Below, in pieces: positions 1 through 11,260 of a stretch of DNA of 64,000 bases (position 1 is its first letter; each line of letters opens with the position of its first letter). The notes beneath the pieces are model-generated. The model saw only the letters and a program-made list of their open reading frames with translations, did no database searches and was not told the DNA's origin. Position numbers and translations under genes: made by a program. Origin of the DNA: Smallanthus sonchifolius (Eukaryota; Streptophyta; Magnoliopsida; Asterales; Asteraceae); the NCBI GenBank assembly GCA_023525975.1, contig CM042040.1, positions 53,227,486 to 53,291,485 of the forward strand. Reading direction: 5' to 3'.

Positions 1-852
1 GATAAAACAAATAAAATGAAAATATAAGGATCATTAGGCTTTGCAAATATATTTAAGATTAAAGTTGATTCCGATTTGAAATAATAAGATAATAAATAAA
101 AATAATATTACCTAGAAATAATGTTATTATCAAACCTCTTTCTAATGTAACATCTTTTGAATAGTGTCAAACACATCTCTCGGACACCAATATATTGGAC
201 GCGTGGTATTAGCTATCCACGTATCTTTGTTAATAATATATGTTTTTGTTGTTGAAATATATAACAATTAATTTATTAAAAAAAAGTTTTTAATTATCTT
301 ATCTTGTAGGAAACGACTTAAACAAATTTTAAACTACAATTTTGTAGTTCTTGACAAAACGACGTATGTTTTTCGTGATTTTCAAACGTACTTTTCTTGA
401 TTCTTAAATGTACCGTCACACCATGTTTTTTTATACACATTTTTATATTTAGAACCTGTATATTTTTCATGATTTTCAAATGTACCGTCACGACATGTTT
501 TTTATACACCCACTAGTTTATAATAATAGGACACCTTGGATTTTGTAAATTTCCACGGGACATAGTTGGTATAATAAAAACTGGTTCCAAGAACACGCAC
601 CTAGTGACATCAAGCTACTCACCGGATTCAACAGCAGTGGCTTCAAACCACTAACACCATAAATCTCTGATTTTCCAAAAAAAACAAACAATTAATTATA
701 ATTGTAAACATTCCCTCCACCATCTTCATCTCTAACAGCTTTAAACAACATCATGAACCAATATTATAGCTAAAACAGAAAATGAATTTAACCACTTTAA
801 CTTAAATTTAAGCACAACATTTTTTATAGAAAAAAAAAAGCGTTAATTGACA
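1..852. other. AT-rich DNA, no gene seen
   Basis: No convincing coding region. Around 355-510 a short segment, containing the words AAATGTACCGTCAC and CATGTTTTTT, is present in about three degenerate copies. This looks like old tandem repeat or decayed transposon. The only ORF here is made by these repeats. The last five bases (853-857, ATTTG) are one half of the target duplication of the element that follows. Confidence 0.5.
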
Positions 853-2164
853 ATTTGTGTAAGGCTCCAAACCCGGGAGGCCTCACTTGTTGGATTTACT
901 CATTCACAAACAGTTCTTAAACATGAATATCAAATAACGCAGCGGAAAATTTCATTTAAACATAACTTAATCGTTGTTCATACACGCGGAAGCGTAAACA
1001 TTGATTAAAACATATTTACATCATAACTAAACATAACGGGATGCCAGTCTTCAAAAGCAGTCGGGTAACTCTTCATCTCTAGCCAAGCATCACCGTCCAT
1101 CCTCATAACCTGCCTTAACCTGAATGTGCACACTTAAAAACGTCAGCTACGCTGGTGAGTTCTAGTTTTCGTTCGATTTAAGAAATGGTTCATCATTCAA
1201 ACATTCATTAGGGTTTAACATTCGTATAAGAAAACAGGGCCTTTCATTCATAAACCTTCGCACGTTTAAACACATTGAACGGATCATTTGTTTAAAACAT
1301 TAACATTCATTTAAGTCATACATTATTATCTAAAATCTGTATCGTTACGCGTCTCTATGTTCCCGGAGGAACCTTTAATGTTGTGGGCAACCGCTACGTA
1401 TCGCCGTCATTGCCACAACCATACACTACGTGGGGTCAACCGTTACGTATCGCCGTCATTGCCCAACACGCATCTTTCCTTTGGAAATTAACCGTTACGT
1501 ATCGCCGTCATTAATTTCCCATTACCATTCACTTAGGATGATCGTCATCACCCGAGTAACCGTCGTTACTCCCTTACCAGTTGTACAACATCAAAACCAT
1601 TGGCAGGCCACTAAGACACTACCCCTGTTGTTCTTATGACAACTATGTCTCGCTGTCCATAATCTACCACAAGGCTGGGAATCTCATTCCCAGACTTCAT
1701 TCGTCAATTCCATTCATTTAACAGATTAGATTTGTAATGACTTATCTAAACCTTTACCCCTTTTTGTTTTCTTTTCATAAAACCTTTCCTTCACTTTCAA
1801 AACCCTTTACCTTTTCATTAAACCATTTCTTTATAACATTCGTTCGTAAACATTCCGTTTATAAACTTTCTTTCCATAAACCCTTCGTTCCAAATCATTT
1901 CCTTTCGTAAACGTAGTTTCATAAACATCATTTTATAAAACAACATTTCATACGTGTACACACCAGCCCGAAAACATTATATAAAAACATTTAAAAGAGG
2001 GCTTCTAGAACTCACCTGACACGCTAATATGGGTTGTCCTAAACGAAGGTCCAACAACGTCACTCCCGATCTGAATTGATTAGTTAAATACACATCAGAC
2101 CAATCCCGACTCTAACGGTTTAACCATTCTAACATACTGACCTCACTTAACCAGTTCTGATGTC

Positions 2165-2350
2165 TGTGCACTTGGCAAGTGCGCAGACCCTGCTGCCTGC
2201 GCACTTAGCAAGTGCGCAGACCATGCTTCCTGCCACTTAGCAAGTGCGCAGGTCCCTCCTCCTGCGCACTTAGCAAGTGCGCAGGTCCCTCCTCCTGCGC
2301 ACTTAGCAAGTGCGCAGGACCTGCTCCGTGCGCACTTAGCAAGTGCGCAC
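2165..2350. repeat. Array of six ~33-bp hairpin repeats in the E LTR
   Basis: Each unit carries GCGCACTT-AGC-AAGTGCGC, a perfect 8-bp inverted repeat with a 3-base loop, followed by a short variable spacer. Six units occur here and four in the other LTR copy, so the array changes in number. It lies upstream of the LTR TATA box, in U3. Confidence 0.85.
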
Positions 2351-2704
2351 AACCTGTTCTTCGCGAAAACCCTAACTTTCGCATTCGGGTCTGATCATGT
2401 CAAGATCCCGAACCTGTTGCATTCAAAACGTTCGTTTTCCATTAAGGAACTCAAATCCGTGATTATCTTTCAGTTCCATCCGTAAAAACGTTGTCTTTTC
2501 ACCCAAAACCCGAAAAACTCAAAAACGAACAAAAACTCAGATTTAGGTCGGATCGTTACCTGAATCGAGCTTCTGATCCGGAGGTTCTTCTCACGAGTTA
2601 TGGAGCAACACACTTCTCAAATCTCGGGTCGATCCGACAACTTTCTCTCTCTACGGTTTCTCTCTCTAGAAGTTGCAAATGAGAGAAATGGGTTGTGACC
2701 TTGG

Positions 2705-2714
2705 CTATTTATAG
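2705..2714 (-). promoter_or_regulatory. LTR TATA box of element E
   Basis: CTATAAATAG on the minus strand, about 100 bases inside the LTR start and downstream of the hairpin array in element orientation. This is where an LTR promoter is expected. Confidence 0.6.
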
Positions 2715-2855
2715 GGGAGGCTCCCCTTCTAGCCCATCCGACCCGACATGCCTCGTTCGTTTATTCTGTTATTATATCTGTCGTTTTATTTATTTTTATT
2801 TTTTTGGATGTTACAAGTCTACCCCCCTTACAATAGGTTTCGTCCCCGAAACCTA

Positions 2856-5240
2856 TCATAAGTCAAATAGATGAGGGTACGACTCCCTCATTTCCTTCTC
2901 CGTTTCCCAAGTGGCTTCCGATCCCTTTCGATGCTTCCATTGGACTTTAACCAATTGGATAACTTTATTACGTAAACGTTTCTCCTTCCGATCAAGGATG
3001 GCCACGGGTTCTTCGATGTAATTAAGGCTGTTGTCAACCTCGATGTCAGTAAGTGGTACGTGAGCCGATTCATCCGCCAAACACTTTCGCAAGTGTGATA
3101 CATGGAAAGTAGGATGAATCCCACTTAACTCATCAGGTAACTCCAACCGATAAGCGACTTCCCCAACCCGTGCCATTATCTTGAATGGTCCGATAAACCT
3201 CGGACTTAACTTTCCTCTCTTTCTAAATCGTATGATTCCCTTCCATGGTGACACTTTCAGCATTACTCTGTCACCAATATCAAACTCAATAGGCCTTCGT
3301 CGTTTATCCGCATAGGATTTCTGACGATCTTGTGCGGCCTTCATTCGCGCTTTGATCTGATCAAACCTTTCCGACGTCTCTCTTACGACTTCGAGACTTC
3401 CCAATTCCTTCTGTCCAATCTCACCCCAACAAACCGGGGTCCTACATCTTCTCCCATACAACATTTCGTAAGGTGGCATGCCTATCGTCGTGTGATGACT
3501 ATTGTTGTAGGAGAATTCAGCTAACGACAGATGGCTGTCCCAACTGCCACCGAAGTCGATAATACAAGCACGGAGCATATCTTCCAACGTCTGAATAGTC
3601 CTTTCGGACTGACCATCCGTTTGCGGGTGGTATGTTGTGCTGATATTAAGCCTCGTGCCCATCGCCTCATGAAATCTTTTCCAGAACCTCGATGTGAATC
3701 GTGTGTCCCGGTCAGATACAATCGTCAAAGGCATCCCATGCCTGCTACTACTTCGTTAATAAACACTTCTGCTAACCTTTCCGACGAGAACGTCTCGCGA
3801 ATAGGTAGGAAATGAGCACTCTTCGTTAATCGGTACACAATTACCCAAATGGTGTCATGACCTTTAGCTGTGCGAGGTAGCTTGGTTATGAAGTCCATGG
3901 TAATGTGTTCCCACTTCCATTCTAGTATGTCAAGTGGTTGAATCTTTCCATACGGTTTCTGGTGTTCAGCCTTTACTTGCGAGCAAGTCAAACACTTGCT
4001 TACATACTTCGTCACATCATATTTCATTCCAGGCCACCAGTAGTCTTTCTTCAGGTCTTGGTACATTTTGTTGGTACCAGGATGGATAGAGTAACGAGAC
4101 TTATGAGCCTCATCCAAGATTTTGGTTCTAAGCTCGCCACCCATAGGTATCCATACTCGTCCATAATGCGTTCTAACACCGAGGGTGTTATATTCCAACT
4201 TGTCCCGTTGGCCAACCATCCTTTCTTTCTTTATATTTTCTTCCTTCAAAGCTTCATCTTGAGCTCCTTCGATTTCTCTCATCACATCCGATGTTACCAC
4301 CAACTGGCAAGCTTTCACTCTAATAGGAGTAGGCACATCCTTTCGGCTTAGAGTGTCAGCCACCACGTTTGCCTTTCCAGGATGGTACATTATTTCACAG
4401 TCATAGTCCTTCAGGAGTTCCAACCATCTCCTCTGCCTCATATTAAGCTCCTTTTGTTCGAAGAAGTACTTCAAACTTTTGTGGTCAGAGTAAATAGTAA
4501 ACTTTACCCCGTACAGGTAGTGCCTCCAAATTTTCAATGCAAATACGACAGCAGCAAGTTCCAAATCGTGAGTCGGATAGTTGACTTCGTGAACTTTCAA
4601 CTGCCGCGACGCATATGCAATCACTCTACCGCGTTGCATCAACACACACCCTAATCCCTGACCCGACGCGTCAGAGTATACCACCAGGTCTTCACTGCCC
4701 TCGGGAAGGGCCAAGACTGGAGCTTGGGTTAGCTTCTCTTTCAATTTCTTAAACGCCCCATCCTGGGTTGAACCCCATTCGTACTTTACCTCCTTCCGAG
4801 TCAACTTTGTCAACGGCGAAGCTATTTTCGAGAAATCCTGGATGAATCTCCGATAGTAGCCTGCCAATCCCAAGAAACTACGGATTTCAGTTGGCGTCTT
4901 AGGAATGTCCCATTCACTTACCGTTACTATCTTTGCTGGGTCAACCATAATGCCGTTCGGGTTAATGACGTGACCCAGGAATTGGACTTCCCTAAGCCAG
5001 AACGCGCATTTGGAGAACTTAGCATACAACTTTTCTTTCTTCAGAGCCTCCAACACCTCCTTTAAGTGACCTGCGTGATCACCCTCATTCTTGGAATAGA
5101 TGAGGATATCATCGATAAACACGATTACCGACCTATCCAGCATTGGTCGACAAACTCTATTCATCAAATCCATGAACGCTGCAGGGGGCGTTCGTCAATC
5201 CAAAAGACATTACGCGGAACTCAAAGTGTCCATAACGTGT
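2856..5240 (-). pseudogene. Ty3/gypsy pol remnant of E: RT, RNase H, integrase
   Basis: Reads from the RT palm (FIDDILIYS motif) through RNase H (YSDASGQGLGC, TDHKSL), the integrase zinc finger (HPGTNKMY...CLTCSQVKAEHQ), the integrase core (DFITKLPR, HPQTDGQSERT) and a chromodomain-like C-terminus ending near PHLF. The reverse transcriptase and integrase would copy element RNA and insert the cDNA. The 5' part is missing: upstream of the palm only a short RT stretch survives before it meets LTR sequence near 5240. Two one-base frameshifts break what remains: an extra C in a C-run near 5185, and a lost A near 3752 at the start of the integrase core. The gene is therefore dead. Confidence 0.9.
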
Positions 5241-5838
5241 GAGACCCGGCTGCCTGCGCACTTAGCAAGTGCGCAGACCATGCTTCCTGCGCACTTAGCA
5301 AGTGCGCAGGTCCCTCCTCCTGCGCACTTAGCAAGTGCGCAGGACCTGCTCCGTGCGCACTTAGCAAGTGCGCACGACCTGTTCTTCGCGAAAACCCTAA
5401 CTTTCGCATTCGGGTCTGATCATGTCAAGATCCCGAACCTGTTGCATTCAAAACGTTCGTTTTCCATTAAGGAACTCAAATCCGTGATTATCTTTCAGTT
5501 ACATCCGTAAAAACGTTGTCTTTTCACCCAAAACCCGAAAAACTCAAAAACGAACAAAAACTCAGATTTAGGTCGGATCGTTACCTGAATCGAGCTTCTG
5601 ATCCGGAGGTTCTTCTCACGAGTTATGGAGCAACACACTTCTCAAATCTCGGGTCGATCCGACAACTTTCTCTCTCTACGGTTTCTCTCTCTAGAAGTTG
5701 CAAATGAGAGAAATGGGTTGTGACCTTGGCTATTTATAGGGGAGGCTCCCCTTCTAGCCCATCCGACCCGACCCGACATGCCTCGTTCGTTTATTCCGTT
5801 ATTATATCTGTCGTTTTTTTTTTTTTTTAGATGTTACA
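5241..5838 (-). repeat. Truncated 5' LTR of element E
   Basis: Matches 2195-2815 of the other LTR almost base for base, including the TATA box (CTATAAATAG, minus, 5730-5739). It has four hairpin units (5255-5375) where the other LTR has six. The break with pol lies within 5240-5255, where both partners share most of AGACCC-GCTGCCTGCGCA. Confidence 0.88.
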
Positions 5839-5843
5839 ATTTG

Positions 5844-6264
5844 GCATTGCCAAAATCATTTCAATTGAAAGGGGGAAATTGCATCATCTTCACCGAGACA
5901 ACTAAAACCACATTTAATTTCCTTGAAACATTTGAAATAGAAAACAAATACCTAGCTTTTTCGTGAGCCATTAGTTCTTTTTAAGAAATGGCGGTATCCT
6001 GGTCACGAAATCCATCGAAAGTCAACTTAATCGCCCAAATTCTGGTAAGAGTCGTGAAGAAACGCATCTCGTTCATCTTTGATGAGATTCTCCCCGACTT
6101 TTTTTAGTATAGACATCCTCGACATCAAATCACCAAGCATGAGGCTTCTGGTCTCCCTCCTCATCTTCAGAAACTGATTGTCAAAATCAGAACAAAAACA
6201 CCTCATCAGATAATAACAAATTCAAAAGAGATTATGAAAAGGACAAACTTATGCTAGGTTATAG
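5844..6264. other. Host or older sequence between E and the CACTA element
   Basis: This is the continuation of the sequence into which E inserted. The only feature of note is an exon-like open stretch on the minus strand (6027-6173), described separately. Confidence 0.4.
6027..6173 (-). other. Unidentified exon-like ORF (48 codons)
   Basis: On the minus strand an acceptor-like TTGACAATCAG is followed by 48 open codons and TAA. The peptide is hydrophilic with a plausible composition (it includes MLGDLMSRMSILKKVG). I do not recognise the family. It may be the last exon of a broken gene, or chance. The DnaJ fragment lies on the same strand beyond the CACTA element, but I see no DnaJ similarity here. 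Confidence 0.25.
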
Positions 6265-6294
6265 CACTACAACAATATCACCCTATATCGACGA

Positions 6295-6655
6295 CTTTTT
6301 TTGACCCTATAGCGACGACTTGTCGTCGGGATAGCTTATGCCGACGACATATCGTCGGGATAGGTGTCGTCGGGATTGCTTCGTCCCAATAGCCCAAGAT
6401 TGTCGTCGGGATAGGTGTCGTCGGGATAGGTCAGCCTATACCGACGACTTGTCGTCGGTATAGGGTTTAATTAAAAAATTCAAAAATAAATTCTATACCG
6501 ACGACATGTCGTCGGTATAGAGTCCAACCCTGTACCGACGACATGTCGTCGGTATAGGTTGACCCTATTCCGACGACATGTCGTCGGTATAGGGTTTTTT
6601 TGTTTTTTTTTTAATTTTTGAAAAAGACCTATAGCGACGACATGTCGTCGGTATA
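6295..6655. repeat. Left subterminal palindrome cluster of the CACTA element
   Basis: About nine copies or half-copies of a ~28-30-bp palindrome with core CGACGACATGTCGTCG. Individual copies vary at the outer bases (TATACC, TATAGC, TATTCC) while often remaining self-complementary. Confidence 0.85.
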
Positions 6656-6953
6656 GGTCTTTTCTGTTTTTTTTTAATTTTTTTTATTTTTAATATTTTA
6701 TCCAGAAATATTAAATTTCTAAAAACAAAAACCTGCAAATCATAAATATAAACCATTCAAACATTCAAATCGGATAAAAATTAATGTCCGGAACATAAAC
6801 CAAACATCCAAATTGTTCGACACACAAACTTGTTCGGCACACAAATTTGTTCAACAAATCAAACATTCAAAACATAAACTTGTTCGACACACAAATATGC
6901 AAATTGTTCAAGACAAATACCAACAAAAAAGGCAAAGGCTCAACAACTCCAAG

Positions 6954-7151
6954 CTAATTATCATCGATGCTAGTTCGACGATCCCACATTCGACGCATTT
7001 CATCCATTTGTCGTTGCATTTCAAGCATTTCAAGATGGACTTCAGGTTCCTTGGCATTGGTTGCAGGTACAATTCTGTGGTCTTCATGGTTTCTTGTCCA
7101 ATCAAACATTGGAAAAAGATACTCGTTGCAGTATTCTAGCACCGCCATCAT
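6954..7151 (-). pseudogene. Possible relic of a CACTA-encoded protein
   Basis: A 65-codon open stretch on the minus strand contains the charged segment LEMQRQMDEMRRMWDRR. That resembles the C-terminal coiled region of plant En/Spm-type element proteins (recollection, not searched). It sits alone in the middle of the CACTA element with no intact upstream part. It could equally be a captured fragment. Confidence 0.3.
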
Positions 7152-7654
7152 GATGTTCTTTGGAGCGGTTCAATCTTTTGCATTGAGCTTGTTCATCCAC
7201 AGAGATCTTTCTTTATGGATTTAGCATTATTATGTAATTAATTATTACACTTAATCATCATTGGAGCGGTTCAATCTTTCTTTATCATAAATGTAATTAA
7301 TTATTACACTTAATCATCATTATTATGTTAATTTAGCATTATCTAATATTGAAAGTGGTAATAAATAGGGAGGGAGCATAACATTTTCCCATTAATTCAT
7401 TATTACACTTTATCATCATTATGTTAATTTAATTAGCATTACTTTTATATTTTTTTTACAACGACGAAACATTTTAACCATGTTACAAATAAAAATTGAA
7501 TCCGTGACATTCAAACCTTAGATGTTTCTAGAGGTTTTGTCTCTATCGTTGAACCATCAACCCTAATGATATTAGTTTTATAGGGTTTTGCAGAATTTTT
7601 TTTAATTTAAAAAAAATTTATTAGATAAAAAAAAACAAAAAGAAAATCAAAATT

Positions 7655-8155
7655 AACCTATAGCGACGACATGTCGTCACTATAGGGTGTCCCATTCAAA
7701 ATTTTGGAAAAACCCTATCCCGACGACATGTCGTCGCCATAGGGTTTTCCAGAAATTTTTTTAATTTAAAAAAAAAAAAATTTGACCGACGAAAATTTAT
7801 TAAATAAAAAAAAGAAAATCAAAATTAACCTATAGCGACGACATGTCGTCGCTATAGGTTTTTCCAGAATTTTTTTTAATTTAAAAAAAAAATTTTTTGA
7901 CCGACGAAAATTTATTAAATAAAAAAAAACAAAAAGAAAATCAAAATTAACCTATAGCGACGACATGTCGTCGCTATAGGTTTTCCCCAAAAATTCATTA
8001 GGCGCCAGTTTTCCCTCCAACCTGCCTCAACCCTATACCGACGACATGTCGTCGCTATAGGGTCTCCCTACCAAATTTTTGGTTTTGACCTATACCGACG
8101 ACATGTCGTCGGTATAGGGTGACCTATCCCGACGACAAATGTCGTCGGTACAGGT
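7655..8155. repeat. Right subterminal palindrome cluster of the CACTA element
   Basis: Seven palindromes with core CGACGACATGTCGTCG, mirroring the left cluster. Three of them lie inside repeated AT-rich units (around 7630, 7800 and 7915), so this zone grew by tandem duplication. Confidence 0.85.
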
Positions 8156-8223
8156 GGCGTCGGGACAGGGTCAATTTGTTGTAGTGTAGACCCGTGTAAA
8201 CTAGTTTATGTACCCTTTTCCGA

Positions 8224-8599
8224 TTACACAACAGCTTCTTCAAACATGTCCTCCATTTCAACTCCTAGTGTATCCACAGAAGCCATAGATGCCATTGCAA
8301 GCCGACCAATGTAGCCTTCAAATACCTCACTCCCATAAAGTACTGCAAAAATGGCAGCCAGGTCAATGATTGCTTCACTATAATTAACAGACAAAGAAAA
8401 TATTTCAAACTTTGCAGAAATCAACTAAGTAAAATTCAAGAACAAAAACACATATAATCTTGTGCATTTACACAGTGCAAGATACCATAATCTATAATTG
8501 AAGACCACAAAACTAACGTTGAGATTTCGGATTTCCCATGAACTTCATAACCTGTCTTTGATCAGGATTACTCAATACTTGGTAAGCTTCTCCTAAAAC
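8224..8599 (-). pseudogene. DnaJ-type chaperone gene fragment (two exons)
   Basis: The first exon (8599-8518) follows an acceptor TTATAACAG and encodes VLGEAYQVLSNPDQRQ, the end of a J-domain. A GT donor (8517) and an acceptor AATTATAG (ending 8378) bound an intron of about 140 bp. The next exon encodes SEAIIDLAAIFAVLYGSEVF and EGYIGRLAMASMAS, which matches the region after the J-domain in plant DnaJ proteins of the DNAJ10-like group (from memory). The start of the J-domain with its HPD motif and the whole C-terminal half are absent. The second exon diverges before the stop at 8224. The fragment abuts the CACTA element. Full-length proteins act as Hsp70 co-chaperones; this piece cannot. Confidence 0.75.
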
Positions 8600-8730
8600 C
8601 TGTTATAAAACATAAAATCTTTAACTAAAACAATATATCAAATAAAAAAATAATGCAGAAAGATAGTGAAAAAAAAAAAAAAAACCTAACTGAGAGGCAA
8701 CTCTACTAAGCAAAACCCTAATTATATAAA

Positions 8731-8866
8731 AGAGTAAACTTCTGTTTTGCTCCCTGTGGTTTGACCATTTTAACCATTTTGCTCAAATAGTTTAAAAATA
8801 GTCATTTTGCTCCATGTGGTTACACTTTTTTCTCCGATATTCTTCCTGCCCCTAACTCCGTTTTTC
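8731..8866. repeat. Half of a foldback element
   Basis: AGAGTAAACTTCTGTTTTGC and the following bases (CTCCCTGTGGTTTGACC) have the form of the arm of the large foldback at 14855. The opposite arm is not found nearby; copia-type sequence replaces it after about 8866. This is a truncated copy. Confidence 0.55.
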
Positions 8867-9231
8867 AAGCTGAGATTCTTGCGTTTGTGAAAGTTGATTA
8901 GTTTGATGCTTATTGTTGGAAATTCAAACTCGGTCTTATGCAGGTTGATTTACAGATGTCTAAGCTAGGTGAGTTAGATTCTTAAATCAATGCGGAGGTG
9001 GTTACTGTTGAGAGGATGGACTACAATGAAAAGTGTTGGATTCGTCAGTTTTCATGAAGAGGCCATACAAAATTGATCTACAACAGATTGATCGTGCATC
9101 AGTTGAGGGGGAGTCTCTTTATTTGATTTCATGAGACTGAAACATTGCAGGTTGAAGATCAAAGTGCATTACCGAAGATCAAGTCTTATCAAGTGAAGTG
9201 AAGACCCAAGATCATCAGTCAAGGGGGAGTC
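8867..9231 (+). other. 3' internal end of a copia-like element
   Basis: Non-coding sequence with several stops, ending in the polypurine tract AAGGGGGAGT immediately before TGTTGGGACATG, the arrangement at the 3' LTR of Ty1/copia elements. The first ~180 bases contain short open stretches I do not recognise and may be older captured DNA. Confidence 0.5.
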
Positions 9232-9820
9232 TGTTGGGACATGCTTTGTGACTGATGATTTATCTGTATTTGCTAGAACTGTTAGCAATAGTTAAGAGGG
9301 AGTCTACTAGGACATGTTTTGTAAATGTAGCTAAAATTCCATGTGTATATGTAGCGAACGTATCAAGTTTACCCAAGGGAATGTTTAGGCGAACTTGATG
9401 AGCGAAATTGTAGCAAGTTCGCCTAAGGAGTTCTAGGCGAACTTGACAAGTTCGCCTGCATAACTCACTTCCCTATAAATAGAACATTAAGTGTTCATTT
9501 GTGGGTAAGAATGCAAGTGTGTTTGAATACACAGAGAGGGAGAGATTCTCTATGAGAAGTGAGTCACCACCCCTAGGTAGAGCTCACCTAGGGGTTGGAC
9601 ATGGAGCTTAAACGAGATACATGTACACTCCTTCGGTTGTAATATGTGATGACGGGTTCGTTATTGAATATACACAACGTTTCTATTACATCTATATATT
9701 TTGTGTTCGTGTATGGTTTGATTCGCTCGTGCTTCCATCTCATAGTAGAATCATATAGTAATGCGGTTGATCGTGGTCGTCCTACTTGTTAGATGACACC
9801 ACATGGAATTTTAGATTACA
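9232..9820 (+). repeat. Copia-type LTR (approximate right edge)
   Basis: Starts TGTTGGGACATG after a polypurine tract and contains a TATA box (CTATAAATAG, 9473-9482). The junction is partly repeated inside: AAGAGGGAGTCTACTAGGAC near 9295 mimics the tract-plus-LTR-start at 9221. The right edge lies between about 9803 and 9820 and could not be fixed. No second LTR was seen. Confidence 0.65.
9385..9459. repeat. Alternating inverted repeats upstream of the copia TATA box
   Basis: TTAGGCGAACTTG, CAAGTTCGCCTAA, TAGGCGAACTTG and CAAGTTCGCCTG follow one another in alternating orientation, so two 12-13-bp hairpins or one cruciform can form. The TATA box is 14 bases downstream. Confidence 0.8.
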
Positions 9821-11260
9821 CGATGCATCACCGTAACTATTGGTAACGGTCTTAAACTCGAGCCATACCGTCAAATCCATTCGTAAATGTGGTGTATCCT
9901 AAGGATCTTTACTTCTAAGATTCATTACTCACTATGTCTCCTAAGGATCTTTACCTCTAGAAGACAACATGTCGCCTAAGGCTCATTAACTCTAGGATGA
10001 CAAACATAGAACAAAGCAAGGTTAGATTTACCCTATGAGTAAACGACATTACTCCTTATCAATGAGAACCGGTTGTACAACCGTTAGAGAACCACAAAGG
10101 TTCTTATAGAGGGGGACATAGCCCATAACTAACTTTCTGTACACAGTAACATCGGTTCCCGAAGGAACTATAACTTGACTTGGTACTTATTCCCGAAGGA
10201 AACATTATCTTTACTTGTTTTGTTAATGTAATGACTTTCTTTAAAACTTTACCTTTATTCTTTAAAAAAACATCTTTACCGTTTGTAAACATTTCATAAA
10301 CGTCATTCTTTACATAAAACTTTCTTTTGACTCTTTTAACTTTTCTTTATACATATTATTTACTTTTTTAATTAATATAAAAATATAATAAACGCTTGCT
10401 AAGTATGCACACCACCCCAAAAGTAGGCGGAAAGGGAATCAGAACTCACCTGATCAACTAGCTAAACTTACTAACTTAACCCAATTGAAGATGCTCGAAA
10501 TCTTAAACGATAGTCAAACGTGTTAGTTTTAAACTTCCTTCTGATCTGAGCGAAACCAGGGTTAGTTTCGCCCCATCACTCTTAGTGAAACTATACTCTT
10601 GTCTGTTTTATAATTTCCAGCGAAACTACCCCTTAGCGTCGCTTATCAGACCTTAACGAAACTAAATCTGTCAACGAAATAATGATACTTCCTTTTTCAA
10701 AGCGAAACTGAGCCCTAGGCGACACTGGTCCAGTTTCGCTTTATGAACACTTTCGCTAGCTCCCTAGTTTCGCTTTGTCGTCTTCCCCAACAAAAACAAC
10801 TACGGTTTTCTAAATGGGAAGGCGGCTAAGGATCAGACTCGCCAAGGTGCTAACTTTTTACGCCTGAACGTTGTTTTTTACTACCGTGATACTAGATCTA
10901 GGGTTTGTTTTGAATTTACAACGTAAAAATCCCACCTTTGATCCTTATAACCATAAAAACCTAACAATACAAAAAACTAAGATTTGGTTCGTGTTGTTAC
11001 CTATTTGAGCTCTAGCCTTCGACCTTTCTTCTCTCTCTTAACCTTTTTTTCTCTCTCTCTTTCTCTCTCTAGAATAGCATGAAATGAGGAAATTACAGGG
11101 GTGGGGGTTGAATTCAGGGTTTTAAGGGCCCAACTATCCTTTTTCGGAAAGAGAAAGAATCCAAGTCCAAGGCTCAAAGCCCATCTCCTTCATTTTAAGT
11201 TTTCCTTTTCCTTGTAAATCCCGGATACGATCTAGCGCCTTTAAAATACGGGATGTTACA
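9821..11260 (-). repeat. Ty3/gypsy LTR fragment, E/D-related
   Basis: The right edge ...GGGATGTTACA (11260) equals the TGTAACATCC start of the E LTR read on the minus strand. The layout also matches the E LTR: AGAACTCACCTGA at ~10441, short repeats with CCTAAGG around 9895-9990, and a 12-bp hairpin (AAAGCGAAACTG at 10699, CAGTTTCGCTTT at 10731). The left end with the usual CCCGGG tail is missing, so it is truncated next to the copia LTR. The integrase relic starts exactly at its right edge. Confidence 0.65.

Larger units (their letters stand above)
858..2815 (-). repeat. 3' LTR of element E
   Basis: About 1.96 kb, bounded by TG...CA. In element orientation it is preceded by a purine-rich tract after the TTTCGGGGACGAAA signature (minus strand, about 2845-2816), the usual chromovirus 3' end. 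It holds a hairpin array (2165-2350), a TATA box (2705-2714) and, at 1389-1525, three copies of a ~22-bp motif containing TACGTATCGCCGTCATT. Confidence 0.88.
858..5838 (-). mobile_element. Ty3/gypsy LTR retrotransposon E, internally deleted
   Basis: On the minus strand the element starts TGTAACATC at 5838 and ends CCTTACA at 858. It is flanked by a perfect 5-bp duplication ATTTG (853-857 and 5839-5843). The 3' LTR (858-2815) is complete. The 5' copy keeps only its first ~600 bases and joins directly to reverse transcriptase sequence, so the rest of the 5' LTR, the primer-binding site, gag, protease and the start of RT are gone. The shared LTR part is nearly identical between copies, so the insertion is recent. 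Domain order RT, RNase H, integrase and a chromodomain-like tail fits chromoviruses of the Tekay/Del type (family knowledge). It cannot move on its own. Confidence 0.92.
6265..8186. mobile_element. Non-autonomous CACTA (En/Spm-type) transposon
   Basis: Begins CACTACAACAA and ends TTGTTGTAGTG, the classical CACTA terminal inverted repeat, with a 3-bp duplication TAG (6262-6264 and 8187-8189). Both subterminal zones are packed with palindromes built on CGACGACATGTCGTCG inside CCTATA...TATAGG (about nine on the left, 6295-6655, and seven on the right, 7655-8155). CACTA transposases bind subterminal repeats (family knowledge). At 1.9 kb with no full transposase it must depend on a partner. Confidence 0.93.

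Noticed and set aside
2165..2350. Regular palindromic repeats with spacers that resemble a CRISPR array
   Set aside because: The window is plant nuclear DNA, the units lie inside an LTR, spacers are ~12 bases and mostly repeated, and no cas gene is present.
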